A DNA stretch of 64,000 nt from Ignavibacteriales bacterium (GTDB lineage: Bacteria > Bacteroidota > Ignavibacteria > Ignavibacteriales > Ignavibacteriaceae), in contig DPRR01000005.1 of assembly GCA_003538625.1 (NCBI GenBank), positions 62,001 to 126,000 on the forward strand. Direction: 5' to 3'. Of this stretch, positions 36,705 to 46,770 are shown in pieces. The notes below the pieces were generated by a model. The model was not told the origin of the DNA. It ran no database searches and saw only the letters and a program-made list of their open reading frames with translations. A program made the translations under genes and the position numbers. Positions within the stretch are counted from its first letter, which is position 1. Every line of letters begins with the position of its first letter.

Positions 36705-36768
36705 TTTATTAATAACCGTCTATTTAAAACTAAACTCCTCAGCATTATTAACAACATATAACACATAC

Positions 36769-39700
36769 TTACTTTAAAAGTATCATCTTTTTCGTCTCAA
36801 CAAATGAGTCAGACTGTAATCTATAAAAATAAATTCCGCTTGAGAGATTCTGACCTTCGTCAGAATGACTATTGAATTCAACTTCATACCTTCCTGCAGG
36901 TTTAAACTCATCAACAAGTGTTGCAACTTCATTTCCCAATACATCATAAATTTTAAGTTGCACTCGAGACCCTTCGACTCCGCTCAGGGTGACATTCGGG
37001 ATTGTGAATTTGATTCTTGTAGTTGGGTTAAATGGATTCGGATAATTCTGAGATAATAAATATTGCTCAGGAATTATATTATTCTCATCTTGTATTCCCG
37101 TGGGTGCGTTGACTTTTTTAACAGCACGTAAGTCATCAAAATAAATTACTCCGGATATTGAACTTTCTGATGTTCTGGTTAATTGATAACTATCAATCCT
37201 AAAATATTGTCCCGTAAGATTTCCGTCACCAATCCATATTCCAACGCTGTTTGGATCGTTAAGTTTCCACTCAACTAATTTCCAACCGTGCCAATCAATT
37301 GTTATCCATTTAGAAACTTCGTGATCACCCCAGGCAGTACCTGTATATTCATCAATGCAAAATCTAAAACGCGTGTTACTTCCATCACCATAAACATAAC
37401 TTTGTAAAACATAACTAGTATCGAAGTAAACTGATTGAGGTGTTCCGCCAGCCAAGTATTCACGAATTAAAAAATCACTTGCATTTGCATCCCATAAATA
37501 TGTAAGCTTTGCAGATTTTTTGGGATTAGTTGCCGGCAGATAAACAAGATTAGTAAATTCAAAATGAGTTCCGGATGCTAATATACCTTTTGTAGAACCG
37601 CTGTAATCAGGCTGCTTCCAGTCACCCGGCGTTGTAAAATTATCAATCATTTTTATTTCACTATAAGATAATCCGGAAGTGGCAAAATTAATTTGTGAAT
37701 CGGTACCGCTTATATTTCCTAAAGTATCTGCAATATCGCCACTAATTGTTATACTATAATTTGCTGTGCGATTAAACAAATTTAACGGTTGAACACAAAT
37801 TATACTTTTGCCTTCTTCAGAATTTGTATGCTGAAAATTAAAACTTACCGGTGTTATTCCATCTGATAGAGTAATGTCGTCTACAGAAAATGTTTGCGGA
37901 TCAATTTTTTCATCAAAAACTATGGTCAAGATTGAACCCACATCAATGCTGGTATCGTTGTTTGATGGATAACTGTAAATTATTTGAGGTCCGGTTAAAT
38001 CTTCTTCATTCGTACGGTAATTAAGAACAAACGGGTCGCCTTCAATTCCATCATTATTACCATCAATCATTCTGCTGTTAATATCGGTTACAGTCGAATC
38101 TATAAAAAGTGTATAACTTGTTTGATATTGATGACCGCTTGTTGCAATTGATAGTATTTTATGGTTTCCATCCCATATTAAATTATTTATTTGAACTGAA
38201 GGTGTAATTGTAACAGCATCAGTAAAAGAATTAGTATCCATTGTTTTTGAAAATTCTATTTTGATATTGTTAGAGATATTCAGAATTCCATTTTCGGACG
38301 GATAAGTAGAAACCACAATTGGAGCAAATGAAGGTATTAATTCTGTTGTAACTGAATTTGAAATTTCAGATTCATTCCAGTATCTGTTTAGCGCCGTTGC
38401 AAAATAAGTATATGTTCCATTAAAATTCTGTAGGCCTGAATAGCTATCAATAAAACTGTACTGTGAATTACTAAAATGCATATCTACAATCACATCATCA
38501 TCTATACTAAGAGTATCATCTTCAGATCTATATACTGCAAACCAGTAATTATTGGTTGTAGATGCAGGAGTTACAAAAATTTCATATTGAAGAGAATCAA
38601 TCTGATTTAATGAAATAGATGGTGCATCCGGCTGGGATACGAGATTTATATCTCTTACTTTAACTTTTTTATTAAAAAATGTTGAGCCTGCTTCATCCCA
38701 ATAATCATATCCATTCCAGCTTCCATAACTAAAAAACTGAAAACCATCTACCCACGCCTTATCTCTCATTCTGCTAACAATTCCAATGTGGTTTGACCAA
38801 ACATTATTTTCATCCAATCTGTAAGATCCAGGTCCGCAAGTATAAAGTCTCCCGGCCTGAATTCCCTGCTGGATATTCGGCTCCCAGTCTGAGGTTATTG
38901 CGTTGAACAAATCATTACCTGTTAACCAGTGGTAATGCATAGGAGTTAATTGATCGACATATCCTTGGTTGAACCATAATGCTGCATCCTGGTAAACAAC
39001 ATAGTAGCCATTCCAGCCTGAAGCACCACCCGATTTATAATTACCAAGTGCGGCTGGTGATAAACGAACCCAGGGTTTAACTGCTTGTATCGAGTCGTGC
39101 AATGTTTGTACAAATTCAGTAACCGACCATCTCCACCATTCTTCCCAGGTGTTAAACCCGGAAGGCACGCCTGCACTATAGGGATGATCAACATCATATA
39201 AAAATCTATTTGTGCTTTCTGGAGAAGTTAATTTATTGATTGTATTATCAGAAAATATTCCATCAGGTTTTTTCTCCTGATCAATCTGTGAGGCAGGATT
39301 TATCATATCATCAGTATCATATTCATTCCATCTTACATAATCCAGATGTAAACCATCAATATCATAATTCCTAACAATCTCCATAGCAACATTAATTGTA
39401 TAATCTCTTACAGCCTGCATTCCCGGTGAAGCAGCTTTGTATGAAGTCATCGGATTTCCATTTTGGTCCCTGCAGATCCAGTCAGGATGTTCCACCGGAA
39501 TTGTACCCGGTTGTGAAGACGAAACACTAAAAGTATTAAACCATGCATGTAATTCCAGACCTCTTTTGTGTGCTTCTTCAATTGCATATGCTAAAGGATC
39601 GAATCCGGGATAAGTGTAACCTGCATAATATCCCCATGGTTCATAAGAAGATTGATAATATGCTGTACCGCTTTGTCTTATCTGAAAAAGTACGGAGGTC

Positions 39701-39903
39701 ATATTGGCTTTTTTATGATTATCTAATATTTCTCTTATTCGTGCTTTATTAACTTCAACCGAGCTGCCCGAATTAATATATTCCCAGGTAATAACCCACG
39801 TTGCTCTGAATTCCTGATTATTCTGTTGTGCATTAAGATTGGTAATTAAGAGTATAGTCAATGCAGATATAAGATATTTCATTCCAGTTAATAAATTCAT
39901 CAT
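36769..39903 (-). CDS. GHL10-type glycoside hydrolase-like protein with Ig-like domains and T9SS sorting domain
   Basis: The 1044-residue protein has a signal peptide ending LNAQ. It continues with a TIM-barrel of the GHL10/DUF187 type (about 30-420): FRATWVITWEYI, FQIRQSGTAYYQS, GLELHAWFNTF, DIDGLHLDYVRWNEYD and LSPAALGNY. Two Ig-like Big_5-type domains (about 520-740, SNNIKIEFSKTMD and GSILTIVFDEKID) and a beta-sandwich binding-like region (about 750-950) follow. A T9SS sorting domain ends the chain. The sorting domain carries two palindromic-repeat insertions (36845-36869 and 36969-36993). It probably degrades a cell-wall or surface glycan outside the cell. Two ATGs stand at the start. Confidence 0.85.
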   Translation of the reverse strand: MMNLLTGMKYLISALTILLITNLNAQQNNQEFRATWVITWEYINSGSSVEVNKARIREILDNHKKANMTSVLFQIRQSGTAYYQSSYEPWGYYAGYTYPGFDPLAYAIEEAHKRGLELHAWFNTFSVSSSQPGTIPVEHPDWICRDQNGNPMTSYKAASPGMQAVRDYTINVAMEIVRNYDIDGLHLDYVRWNEYDTDDMINPASQIDQEKKPDGIFSDNTINKLTSPESTNRFLYDVDHPYSAGVPSGFNTWEEWWRWSVTEFVQTLHDSIQAVKPWVRLSPAALGNYKSGGASGWNGYYVVYQDAALWFNQGYVDQLTPMHYHWLTGNDLFNAITSDWEPNIQQGIQAGRLYTCGPGSYRLDENNVWSNHIGIVSRMRDKAWVDGFQFFSYGSWNGYDYWDEAGSTFFNKKVKVRDINLVSQPDAPSISLNQIDSLQYEIFVTPASTTNNYWFAVYRSEDDTLSIDDDVIVDMHFSNSQYSFIDSYSGLQNFNGTYTYFATALNRYWNESEISNSVTTELIPSFAPIVVSTYPSENGILNISNNIKIEFSKTMDTNSFTDAVTITPSVQINNLIWDGNHKILSIATSGHQYQTSYTLFIDSTVTDINSRMIDGNNDGIEGDPFVLNYRTNEEDLTGPQIIYSYPSNNDTSIDVGSILTIVFDEKIDPQTFSVDDITLSDGITPVSFNFQHTNSEEGKSIICVQPLNLFNRTANYSITISGDIADTLGNISGTDSQINFATSGLSYSEIKMIDNFTTPGDWKQPDYSGSTKGILASGTHFEFTNLVYLPATNPKKSAKLTYLWDANASDFLIREYLAGGTPQSVYFDTSYVLQSYVYGDGSNTRFRFCIDEYTGTAWGDHEVSKWITIDWHGWKLVEWKLNDPNSVGIWIGDGNLTGQYFRIDSYQLTRTSESSISGVIYFDDLRAVKKVNAPTGIQDENNIIPEQYLLSQNYPNPFNPTTRIKFTIPNVTLSGVEGSRVQLKIYDVLGNEVATLVDEFKPAGRYEVEFNSHSDEGQNLSSGIYFYRLQSDSFVETKKMILLK
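36845..36869. repeat. 25-bp palindromic repeat (family A) within a coding sequence
   Basis: An 8-bp stem ATTCTGAC/GTCAGAAT around a CTTC loop, with the same ends (AGATTC and GAATGAC) as the repeats at 25004-25071. On the coding strand it is read as SHSDEGQ, placed between VEFN and NLSSGIYFY; ordinary sorting domains in this window have only two residues there. Confidence 0.85.
36969..36993. repeat. 25-bp palindromic repeat (family B) within a coding sequence
   Basis: Stem ACCCT/AGGGT around TCGACTCCGCTC, then GAC. It is read in frame as VTLSGVEGS before RVQLKIYDVLG of the sorting domain. Stem bases covary with the copy at 34129-34153 (CCC/GGG here, CAC/GTG there). Confidence 0.82.
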
Positions 39904-40217
39904 AATTTTTCCTTAATGGATTTTAAATGTAATAAAAACTATGATAAACCCGGGATATATTTGATAACACACAACTATTAGTCCTAAATTTAATCTTACA
40001 TTTAATTTGATAAATATTTAATTAATTTAAAATATCCTCTCACTTTTCAACAAAATGTGCGTTAAATATTTACTGGGAAGAATCAGTTGAGAAATCTCAG
40101 AGTTAATTAATTTTTAAATTTAATTATTGATTGTGGAATTTGAAGTAATTGAAAAGGCTCCGGAATTCATCGGAGCCTTGTTTAAGAATTTAGTAGAGTT
40201 TTATAAGCGTGATTAAA
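39904..40217. other. Intergenic region with leftward terminator
   Basis: A region of about 0.3 kb between two leftward genes. It holds a terminator at 40154-40179 (see next entry) and the promoter of the glycoside hydrolase gene, which I could not assign to a consensus. No coding frame is seen. Confidence 0.5.
40152..40179 (-). terminator. Rho-independent terminator of the TonB-type receptor gene
   Basis: A 9-bp stem (AAGGCTCCG with CGGAGCCTT) and an 8-nt loop, followed on the minus strand by TTTTC. It lies about 40 bp past the stop codon at 40218. Confidence 0.8.
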
Positions 40218-42632
40218 TTATAAACCTGTCGGAACATCAATATTATCAGTTTGTTTTGAAGATCGTTTGAAATTATTAAAGTTATAACTAAACATAATAG
40301 AAAACACGGGGGATTCAGGTCTGATCATAGCTGATGCATCAAAATTAGAACCATTTGTATTAATCTTCATATCGGATGCTTTGAACAAATTTCTTGCCTG
40401 CAGTGTTAGTGACATAGTCTTTTCAAAAAAATCCTGCTTTATGGAAGCGCTGATCATCATAAACGGATCTGATTCTGATTGTGCATCAATAAATTTCATA
40501 TAGTTTCCTGATAACTGGAATCTTGTATCAGCAGAAAAGCTAACTGTTGTATTTAATCTAGCTGACCAGTTAAAGAAATCTTTTTGTATGCTTATTCCAT
40601 TAACCAATCCATCTAAATGAGTTTGGAATAAATTTACAGAAGGATCAAGTTTAATAATTTCAAACAGAGAAAAACTGGATGAAAGTTCAGCACCATAAAC
40701 ATCCGAATTACCATAGTTATTAAAAATTATATTTAATCTCCCTATTGTATCAACCGAGAATGTTTGGGTAAATGAGTCTTTTGATTTTCTGTAATATGTT
40801 TGAGCAGAAACAAAAATGCTACCGTACATTTTCTGATAGTTTAATTCAAAAGCATCTATATATTCAGGTTTTAATTTCGGGTTGCCGGCAATAGTTATGT
40901 TAGGATCCGAATAAAATGGAAACGGGTTAAGCAAATTTTCATTAGGTCTGTTTATTCTTCTGCTGTAACTCAACTGGATTTGATGATCATCAATTTTTCT
41001 TGAAATATTTACCGAAGGGAAATAATCCATTTTTTGATATTTATATGATTCTTCAAGCGTCTGCTGATCAAGAAATCGATCCATATACTCGCCTCGTAAT
41101 CCAAGCATATAACTAAATCCCGCAACTTCAGAGTTGAATGAAACAAATCCCGAGTAAACATTGTTTCGCAATTTAAATGAATTTGTCAGCTTAGAATCCA
41201 ACATATATTCTTGTAAATCCTCATCAAAAATTTTATTTACGAGATCAAATTTTCTGTAATTAAGATTTGATTGTAAACCTGATTCAAAAGTAGTGCTTTC
41301 TGAAAATTTTTGTTTGTAATTAAGCTTTGCTCTTCCTTCATTTCTTTTGCTATTATTGCTGAATATTACACTGTTTAAGAGTTCATCCATCGGATTGTAG
41401 TTTTCATCCGCCCTATTTTCAAAAGTCAATTGTTCGTTAGGCACATCTACATAACTGTGCGTCAACTCCAAATTCAAATCATTTACATCCGGATTAATTT
41501 TATATTGATATGTAAACGACGAGTTGACAAATTTAACAGGTACATCCATTCTGTTTTTAATAGATGAGTAGTTTGAATTGTTTAACTGAAGATTGGATAC
41601 TTTTGAATATAGGGAGTTATACACATCAACAGCGCCAATGCTAAAATTTAAACCCAACGAATTTTGTGTATCGATTGTATAATCAGCTCCACCTCTAAAA
41701 GAATACTGCTTTCTTTTATTGCGGATGTTTACAATGGTGCTGTTGAATATTGATTGATTATCAAAAATAGAAGTTCTTCTTATATTCTGTTCGTTCATAA
41801 AAATATTATCACGATAATCAAATCCACTTGTAAGATTTAAACCGTTAACATTGTAGTTGACTGAAAAATCTGCATTATACTTATCTCCTGTTCCGCTATT
41901 TAAATTAAGAATACCGCTTAAAGAATATTCTTTTTGAACCTTAAGATTAATATTTATTATTCCTGCGGATCCTTCCGCATCATACCTGGATGATGGATTA
42001 GTTATCAATTCAATATTTTCAATACTATTTGCGGATATCTGTTTTAGTGCGTCAGAACCCTGTAATGGATAAGGTTTACCATTTACGAGAACATTAAAGT
42101 TTGAGCTGCCTCTTAAATACACCGTGCCATCAGGATCGACTCTTACTGACGGCTGATTTTGAAGAACGTCTAAAGCTGTACCGCCCTGTACGTTAAGATT
42201 TTGAGCGACATTAATCACCTTCTTATCAAGATGAAGTTCTTCACTCACTTTTTCACCAACAACCTGAGTTTCTGAAAGTTCGTAAGGTGTCTTAGATAAG
42301 CTTATGCTTCCCAAATTATATTGCTGTTTATCTTTAGTTAATCGGATATCCGGAACAAACTTAGTGTTATATCCAACAAAACTTATTTTTAAATAATAAT
42401 CGCCGTCTGATATATTGTTTAAAACAAATTCTCCATTTACTCCGGATGATGCACCCGTAATAAATGCCGAGTCTATATTATTGTGCAATGTAATATTTGC
42501 GTAAGGCAGTACCGAAGTTGAGGATGAATCGATTATTACACCTTTAATTATTTTGTCTGCAGGAGGTACTGAATGCTGAGCATTGGCCCCAACGCTTAAT
42601 AATGCAACCAGAATGGTTAGATATTTTATCAT
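40218..42632 (-). CDS. TonB-dependent receptor-like outer-membrane beta-barrel protein
   Basis: The 804-residue protein has a signal peptide (about 1-18) and a carboxypeptidase-regulatory-like domain (about 28-105, KGVIIDSSSTSVLPYANITL...GDYYLKISFVGY). A plug domain (about 125-215, DVLQNQPSVRVDPDGTVYLRGSSNFNVLVNG) and a large 22-strand-type barrel of the outer-membrane beta-barrel family follow. It is likely an importer of a large substrate at the outer membrane; this subgroup often lacks a clear TonB box and none is seen. A very good ribosome-binding site (AAAAGGAGCAG) precedes the ATG. It is monocistronic, with a terminator after it. Confidence 0.85.
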   Translation of the reverse strand: MIKYLTILVALLSVGANAQHSVPPADKIIKGVIIDSSSTSVLPYANITLHNNIDSAFITGASSGVNGEFVLNNISDGDYYLKISFVGYNTKFVPDIRLTKDKQQYNLGSISLSKTPYELSETQVVGEKVSEELHLDKKVINVAQNLNVQGGTALDVLQNQPSVRVDPDGTVYLRGSSNFNVLVNGKPYPLQGSDALKQISANSIENIELITNPSSRYDAEGSAGIININLKVQKEYSLSGILNLNSGTGDKYNADFSVNYNVNGLNLTSGFDYRDNIFMNEQNIRRTSIFDNQSIFNSTIVNIRNKRKQYSFRGGADYTIDTQNSLGLNFSIGAVDVYNSLYSKVSNLQLNNSNYSSIKNRMDVPVKFVNSSFTYQYKINPDVNDLNLELTHSYVDVPNEQLTFENRADENYNPMDELLNSVIFSNNSKRNEGRAKLNYKQKFSESTTFESGLQSNLNYRKFDLVNKIFDEDLQEYMLDSKLTNSFKLRNNVYSGFVSFNSEVAGFSYMLGLRGEYMDRFLDQQTLEESYKYQKMDYFPSVNISRKIDDHQIQLSYSRRINRPNENLLNPFPFYSDPNITIAGNPKLKPEYIDAFELNYQKMYGSIFVSAQTYYRKSKDSFTQTFSVDTIGRLNIIFNNYGNSDVYGAELSSSFSLFEIIKLDPSVNLFQTHLDGLVNGISIQKDFFNWSARLNTTVSFSADTRFQLSGNYMKFIDAQSESDPFMMISASIKQDFFEKTMSLTLQARNLFKASDMKINTNGSNFDASAMIRPESPVFSIMFSYNFNNFKRSSKQTDNIDVPTGL

Positions 42633-42858
42633 AATCTGCTCCTTTTTATTCTATATTTTTCTTGCGTAAAAATATTTTAGATAAAATAATTTTTGAAGCA
42701 GATTGTTGTGAACGGTTGAATTATTCCAATAAGCGGATTAAAATAGAAATGCTTTTTACAATTGATGAAATCTTAAAACTAAATTATATCATCTCTTAAA
42801 ATATCTTCAAAACAATTTAGAGTATTAAAAAATGTTGAAAGGTACTTTGTATCAGATA

Positions 42859-43206
42859 TTATTTAATTATTTCTTGATTATGCTCATCAACCAAAACAAT
42901 CCGGGGTTTAAAATTTAAAATTTCCTTTTCATCAATTTGAGCATAACAAGCGATGATAATCAAATCATTTTTTTGGACAAGTCTTGCAGCAGCGCCGTTT
43001 AAAGAGATCTCAGCATCTTTTCCTTTAATAACATAAGTAGAAAATCTAGCCCCGGAATTAATATTATATATCTCAACTTTTTCAAATTCATTTATATGAG
43101 CAGCCTTCATCAATTTTTTATCGATAGCGATGCTTCCTTCATAATTAAGATCAGATCCGGTTACTTTTGCTCTGTGAATTTTTGATTTTAAAACTGTCAA
43201 TATCAT
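42859..43206 (-). CDS. panD: Aspartate 1-decarboxylase
   Basis: The 115-residue protein matches PanD throughout: KSKIHRAKVTGSDLNYEGSIAID with the self-cleavage site Gly24-Ser25 that makes the pyruvoyl cofactor. GARFSTYVIKGKDAEISLNGAAARLV follows, then DLIIIACYA. It makes beta-alanine from aspartate for pantothenate synthesis. It is the last gene of the leftward pantothenate/CoA operon, only 1 bp after the coaX stop codon. Confidence 0.96.
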   Translation of the reverse strand: MILTVLKSKIHRAKVTGSDLNYEGSIAIDKKLMKAAHINEFEKVEIYNINSGARFSTYVIKGKDAEISLNGAAARLVQKNDLIIIACYAQIDEKEILNFKPRIVLVDEHNQEIIK

Positions 43207-43207
43207 T

Positions 43208-43990
43208 TCACTTACCTTTAATTTGATTAATCTTTAATGAATAATAGATTCCTTTTAGCACCAGTTCAGGTATTATAAAATCAAATAAACCGGCATCACC
43301 AAACATATTTGCAAAACCACCCGTTCCAATAACAATGGGCTTCTCTCCACCAAAAGCTTCATTAGAAATTCTTTTAATTAATTCCCGAACGATACCAACG
43401 TTCCCAAAATAAAGTCCCGATTGGATACTCTCCTTCGTGGTTTTTCCAATAACGTTCTTAGGAATTTCAATTTCGACTGAGGGAAGTTTTGCTGTTTTAC
43501 TTTCAAGAACCTCCATCGAAATTTTTATACCGGGCACAATTGCACCTCCCAGATATTCTTTGTCTTTTGAGATAACATCAAATGTTGTTGCGGTACCAAA
43601 ATCTATTGCAATAATATTTTTGCCGGGATACATCTGTATTGATGCTACTGCATTTGCGATTCTATCACTTCCTACTTCCTGCGGATTTGTATATTTAATC
43701 TTTAATCCTGTTTTAACTCCGGCCTGAAGAATAAATGGATCAATTCCAAAGTATTTTATACAACCATTTTTTATCGAATAGATTAGATCCGGAACAACAG
43801 AACATAATGCAATTGCAGAAATTTTTTCGGCTTCAATTTTATTCTCTTTTAAAACAGAACGAAGAAAAATTCCGATTTCATCTGATGAAATACCATACCG
43901 GGATGATTTACGAAACTGAAGTGATAACTTCTCTTCATTAAACACACCGCCAAATATTTGAGTATTACCAATATCTAAACAGAGTATCAT
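43208..43990 (-). CDS. coaX: Type III pantothenate kinase
   Basis: The 260-residue protein has the CoaX signature: LCLDIGNTQIFGGVF (ATP-binding), DRIANAVASI, AIDFGTATTFDV and LGGAIVPGI. It phosphorylates pantothenate, the first step of CoA synthesis; family members need a monovalent cation and are not feedback-inhibited by CoA. Its start overlaps the end of coaBC by 4 bp. Confidence 0.95.
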   Translation of the reverse strand: MILCLDIGNTQIFGGVFNEEKLSLQFRKSSRYGISSDEIGIFLRSVLKENKIEAEKISAIALCSVVPDLIYSIKNGCIKYFGIDPFILQAGVKTGLKIKYTNPQEVGSDRIANAVASIQMYPGKNIIAIDFGTATTFDVISKDKEYLGGAIVPGIKISMEVLESKTAKLPSVEIEIPKNVIGKTTKESIQSGLYFGNVGIVRELIKRISNEAFGGEKPIVIGTGGFANMFGDAGLFDFIIPELVLKGIYYSLKINQIKGK

Positions 43991-45231
43991 TTCTTCTCCA
44001 GATGTTTCATAATTATTTGCTCGATCGATTCTGATAATTGATTAGGATTTTCTATTTTACTTAAAAGACCATTTTTATCAAACAAATAAAAATTTGTCTG
44101 GCTGCCATCAGCTTTTCTATCCTGTAAATGGTTAAGTATCACATAATCGGAATTCGAATGTTTAAACAATGAATGAACTTTTTCATTTGATTTATTCATA
44201 TCATCTTCAGCCGAAAACTTAAATGCAAATAAAATAAGCTTATCGTTTTTCGAAATCTTTTTAATTTTATCAATAATTTTTGAAGTTGGTTTTAAATTCA
44301 GTGACAAATTTTTACTACTGCTTTCAAGCTTAATCTTATTAGTGGTTTTTATTTTTTTATCCTTCTTATAAATTCCACCTACCGTAAAATCACTTACGGC
44401 AGCTAAGTGGATTACAAAATCAAAGTGTCTGTTTCGTAATAAATCATCCATTAACGTTTCTAAACTTTTGTGATCCGTAAATTGAATAAGTTCTGAATTC
44501 AATTTTGGCAAAACAGAATTTTGTCCGTAAAGAAATGTCACATCATAGTTTTTCGATGATAAAAAATCTGAGATACCTGCGGCTGTTTTACCGGTACTGA
44601 GGTTTGATATAAATCTTACGCCATCAATACTTTCACGTGTTGCCCCGCCCGTAATTAATACTGATGCCCTTGAAGATTTCTTATTTTCTTTTGCAGTTAA
44701 CAACTCAGTTATTTTATCATAAATTAAATCCGGATTAATGAGTTTACCTTCTCCCACATCACCGCATGCTAAATGCCCCGATTCAGTCGGCATTATAATT
44801 ATTCCCCAATCTTTCAATTTCTGCAAAGACTCTTGTGTTGAAGGATGATTGAACATGGATGTATTCATTGCAGGTGCAACGATGTAAGGCTTGTTAAAAT
44901 CGTTTGCAAGAAAAAGCGATGTTACCAGATTATCTGCAATTCCATTAGCCATCTTATTTATAGTATTTGCGCTTGCAGGACAAAGCAGAGTCAGGTCGGC
45001 CCATTTAGTAAGATTAATATGACTCATCATCTTTCCAGATTCATACTGATCAATTAAAACAGGTTTGCCTGTTAACCCTTCTAAGGTTGCACTGCCAATA
45101 AACTCAAGAGCAGATAATGTAGCAACGGTTTGAACTTCAAAATTATTTTGTACTAATTTTGAAATTAAATACGCACTCTTATATGCAGCTATTGATCCGG
45201 ATATTTTAAAAAGAATTTTAAATTTTGACAT
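43987..45231 (-). CDS. coaBC: Bifunctional phosphopantothenoylcysteine decarboxylase / phosphopantothenate-cysteine ligase
   Basis: The protein (414 residues from the ATG at 45229-45231; a TTG two codons upstream is also in frame) has the CoaC flavoprotein half, with GSIAAYKSAYLISKL and the conserved PAMNTSMF. The CoaB ligase half has TGGATRESIDGVRFISNLSTGKTA and HLAAVSDF. Together they convert 4'-phosphopantothenate to 4'-phosphopantetheine. The start overlaps the end of panC by 14 bp, so translation is coupled. Confidence 0.95.
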   Translation of the reverse strand: MSKFKILFKISGSIAAYKSAYLISKLVQNNFEVQTVATLSALEFIGSATLEGLTGKPVLIDQYESGKMMSHINLTKWADLTLLCPASANTINKMANGIADNLVTSLFLANDFNKPYIVAPAMNTSMFNHPSTQESLQKLKDWGIIIMPTESGHLACGDVGEGKLINPDLIYDKITELLTAKENKKSSRASVLITGGATRESIDGVRFISNLSTGKTAAGISDFLSSKNYDVTFLYGQNSVLPKLNSELIQFTDHKSLETLMDDLLRNRHFDFVIHLAAVSDFTVGGIYKKDKKIKTTNKIKLESSSKNLSLNLKPTSKIIDKIKKISKNDKLILFAFKFSAEDDMNKSNEKVHSLFKHSNSDYVILNHLQDRKADGSQTNFYLFDKNGLLSKIENPNQLSESIEQIIMKHLEKK

Positions 45232-45982
45232 TATCAATCAACCTCACATTTCCAAGATATACTGCCCCAAAACGTCTGCTGCCAATCTGTTCAATATATT
45301 CAACTCTAAATCCTTTCTTCTCTAATAATGATTTGATTTTTTCATCAGATAATTTTAATTTTAAAATTTGTGGAAAGTAAGCGGCTGTTTTTAATTCATC
45401 CTTACTCAACCTCATATTTCTTGAACTTAATGCCAGACCATCTTTGGTTCGTACCGTCGGAACTGAAATTATTTTAGTATCAATAAAGAATGCTTCCGCC
45501 ATCCCTTTAACAAGTTTATATTGCTGAAAATCTTTTTCACCAAAATATGCTTTATTTGGCTTTACAAGATTCAGCAATTTTAGAACAACCGTCAGAACAC
45601 CATCAAAATGCCCTGGTCTGAATTGTCCGCACAATGTTTTGCTAAAATTAGTTTCAATAACTTTATAATCATAAAAGTAGGGATACATTTCTTCGTAAGT
45701 TGGATGAAGTAAAAAATCAACCTTCAGATTATTAAGTAATTCCAGATCTGCATCAAATGTATTCGGATACTTTTTTAAATCCTCAGGATTATTGAATTGA
45801 GTCGGGTTAACAAAAATACTTACCACAGTTATATCATTTTCTTTTATGGATTTTTTAATCAGCGCAGCATGTCCATCATGCAAAGCACCCATAGTTGGTA
45901 CCAGTCCAAAAGTTTTTTTTGCATAGAGTCTTCCAACTCTGATCTTCTTCCATTCTGATAATCTTTCAATCACTTTTATCAT
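45218..45982 (-). CDS. panC: Pantothenate synthetase
   Basis: The 254-residue enzyme has LVPTMGALHDGHAALI (HIGH-type motif), SIFVNPTQFNNPEDL, ETNFSKTLCGQFRPGHFDGV, FGEKDFQQYKLV and ALSSRNMRL (KMSKS-like). It joins pantoate and beta-alanine using ATP. It is slightly shorter than the usual about 280 residues at the C-terminus. The ATG overlaps the panB stop codon (TAATG). Confidence 0.96.
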   Translation of the reverse strand: MIKVIERLSEWKKIRVGRLYAKKTFGLVPTMGALHDGHAALIKKSIKENDITVVSIFVNPTQFNNPEDLKKYPNTFDADLELLNNLKVDFLLHPTYEEMYPYFYDYKVIETNFSKTLCGQFRPGHFDGVLTVVLKLLNLVKPNKAYFGEKDFQQYKLVKGMAEAFFIDTKIISVPTVRTKDGLALSSRNMRLSKDELKTAAYFPQILKLKLSDEKIKSLLEKKGFRVEYIEQIGSRRFGAVYLGNVRLIDNVKI

Positions 45983-46770
45983 TAATAACTTTCCTTTTCA
46001 TTAGGATAATTTCTTTCTTTTACATCTTTGTTATAATTATTTAATGCAGTCTTTATCAACCCAAATCCATCCATATACTTTCTCAAAAATTTTGGATTAA
46101 AGTTTTTAGAAAGTCCGAGCAAGTCTTGTAAAACAATTATTTGTCCTGATGTATAAGGTCCGGCTCCAATTCCGATTGTGGGGATATTGATTGCTTCAGT
46201 AATTTCCTTAGCAAGTTCTGCCGGCATAAGCTCCAGTACGATTGAAAAGCATCCAGCATTCTCAAGATTTTTTGCATCCTGAATTAACTTTACGGCTGTT
46301 CCATTATTTTTCCCCTGTACAAGGTAACCGCCGATTGAATTAATTGATTGAGGCGTTAGACCAATATGTGCCATTACAGGGATACCTGAATCGACAACAT
46401 ATTTTATAATTTCAATGTTGTCTCCAGCTCCTTCTATCTTTACAGCATTTGCACCCTGCTTCATAAATTTTTCAATAACATTTAATGCATTTTTTTTCCC
46501 CTTTCGATGGGCAAGAAAAGGCATATCGGCTATCAGAAGCTTTTCAGTTAATCCTCTGTTAACTGCTGCAATATGGTAAGCTAGCATTTGGGCTTCAGCA
46601 TTTATAGTTGTTTCAAATCCGTGCATAACCATTGCGGCGCTGTCACCAACCAACACTGCATCAATATCAGTTTCGTTAATTATTTTCGCTGACCAATAAT
46701 CGTAGCAGGTAATTAGTGTTATCGGCTTGTTATTAGTTTTATAACTTAATAATTCATTAATTGATTTCAA
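45982..46770 (-). CDS. panB: 3-methyl-2-oxobutanoate hydroxymethyltransferase
   Basis: The 262-residue TIM-barrel enzyme has LITCYDYWSAKI, VLVGDSAAMVMHG, MAHIGLTPQSI, VLELMPAELA and TIGIGAGPYTSGQIIVLQDLLG. It adds a hydroxymethyl group from methylene-tetrahydrofolate to ketoisovalerate. The start is TTG at 46768-46770. It is preceded at the right distance by AGGAG, which lies inside the end of the DUF2520-like gene, so the overlap is a real coupling site. Confidence 0.95.
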   Translation of the reverse strand: MKSINELLSYKTNNKPITLITCYDYWSAKIINETDIDAVLVGDSAAMVMHGFETTINAEAQMLAYHIAAVNRGLTEKLLIADMPFLAHRKGKKNALNVIEKFMKQGANAVKIEGAGDNIEIIKYVVDSGIPVMAHIGLTPQSINSIGGYLVQGKNNGTAVKLIQDAKNLENAGCFSIVLELMPAELAKEITEAINIPTIGIGAGPYTSGQIIVLQDLLGLSKNFNPKFLRKYMDGFGLIKTALNNYNKDVKERNYPNEKESY

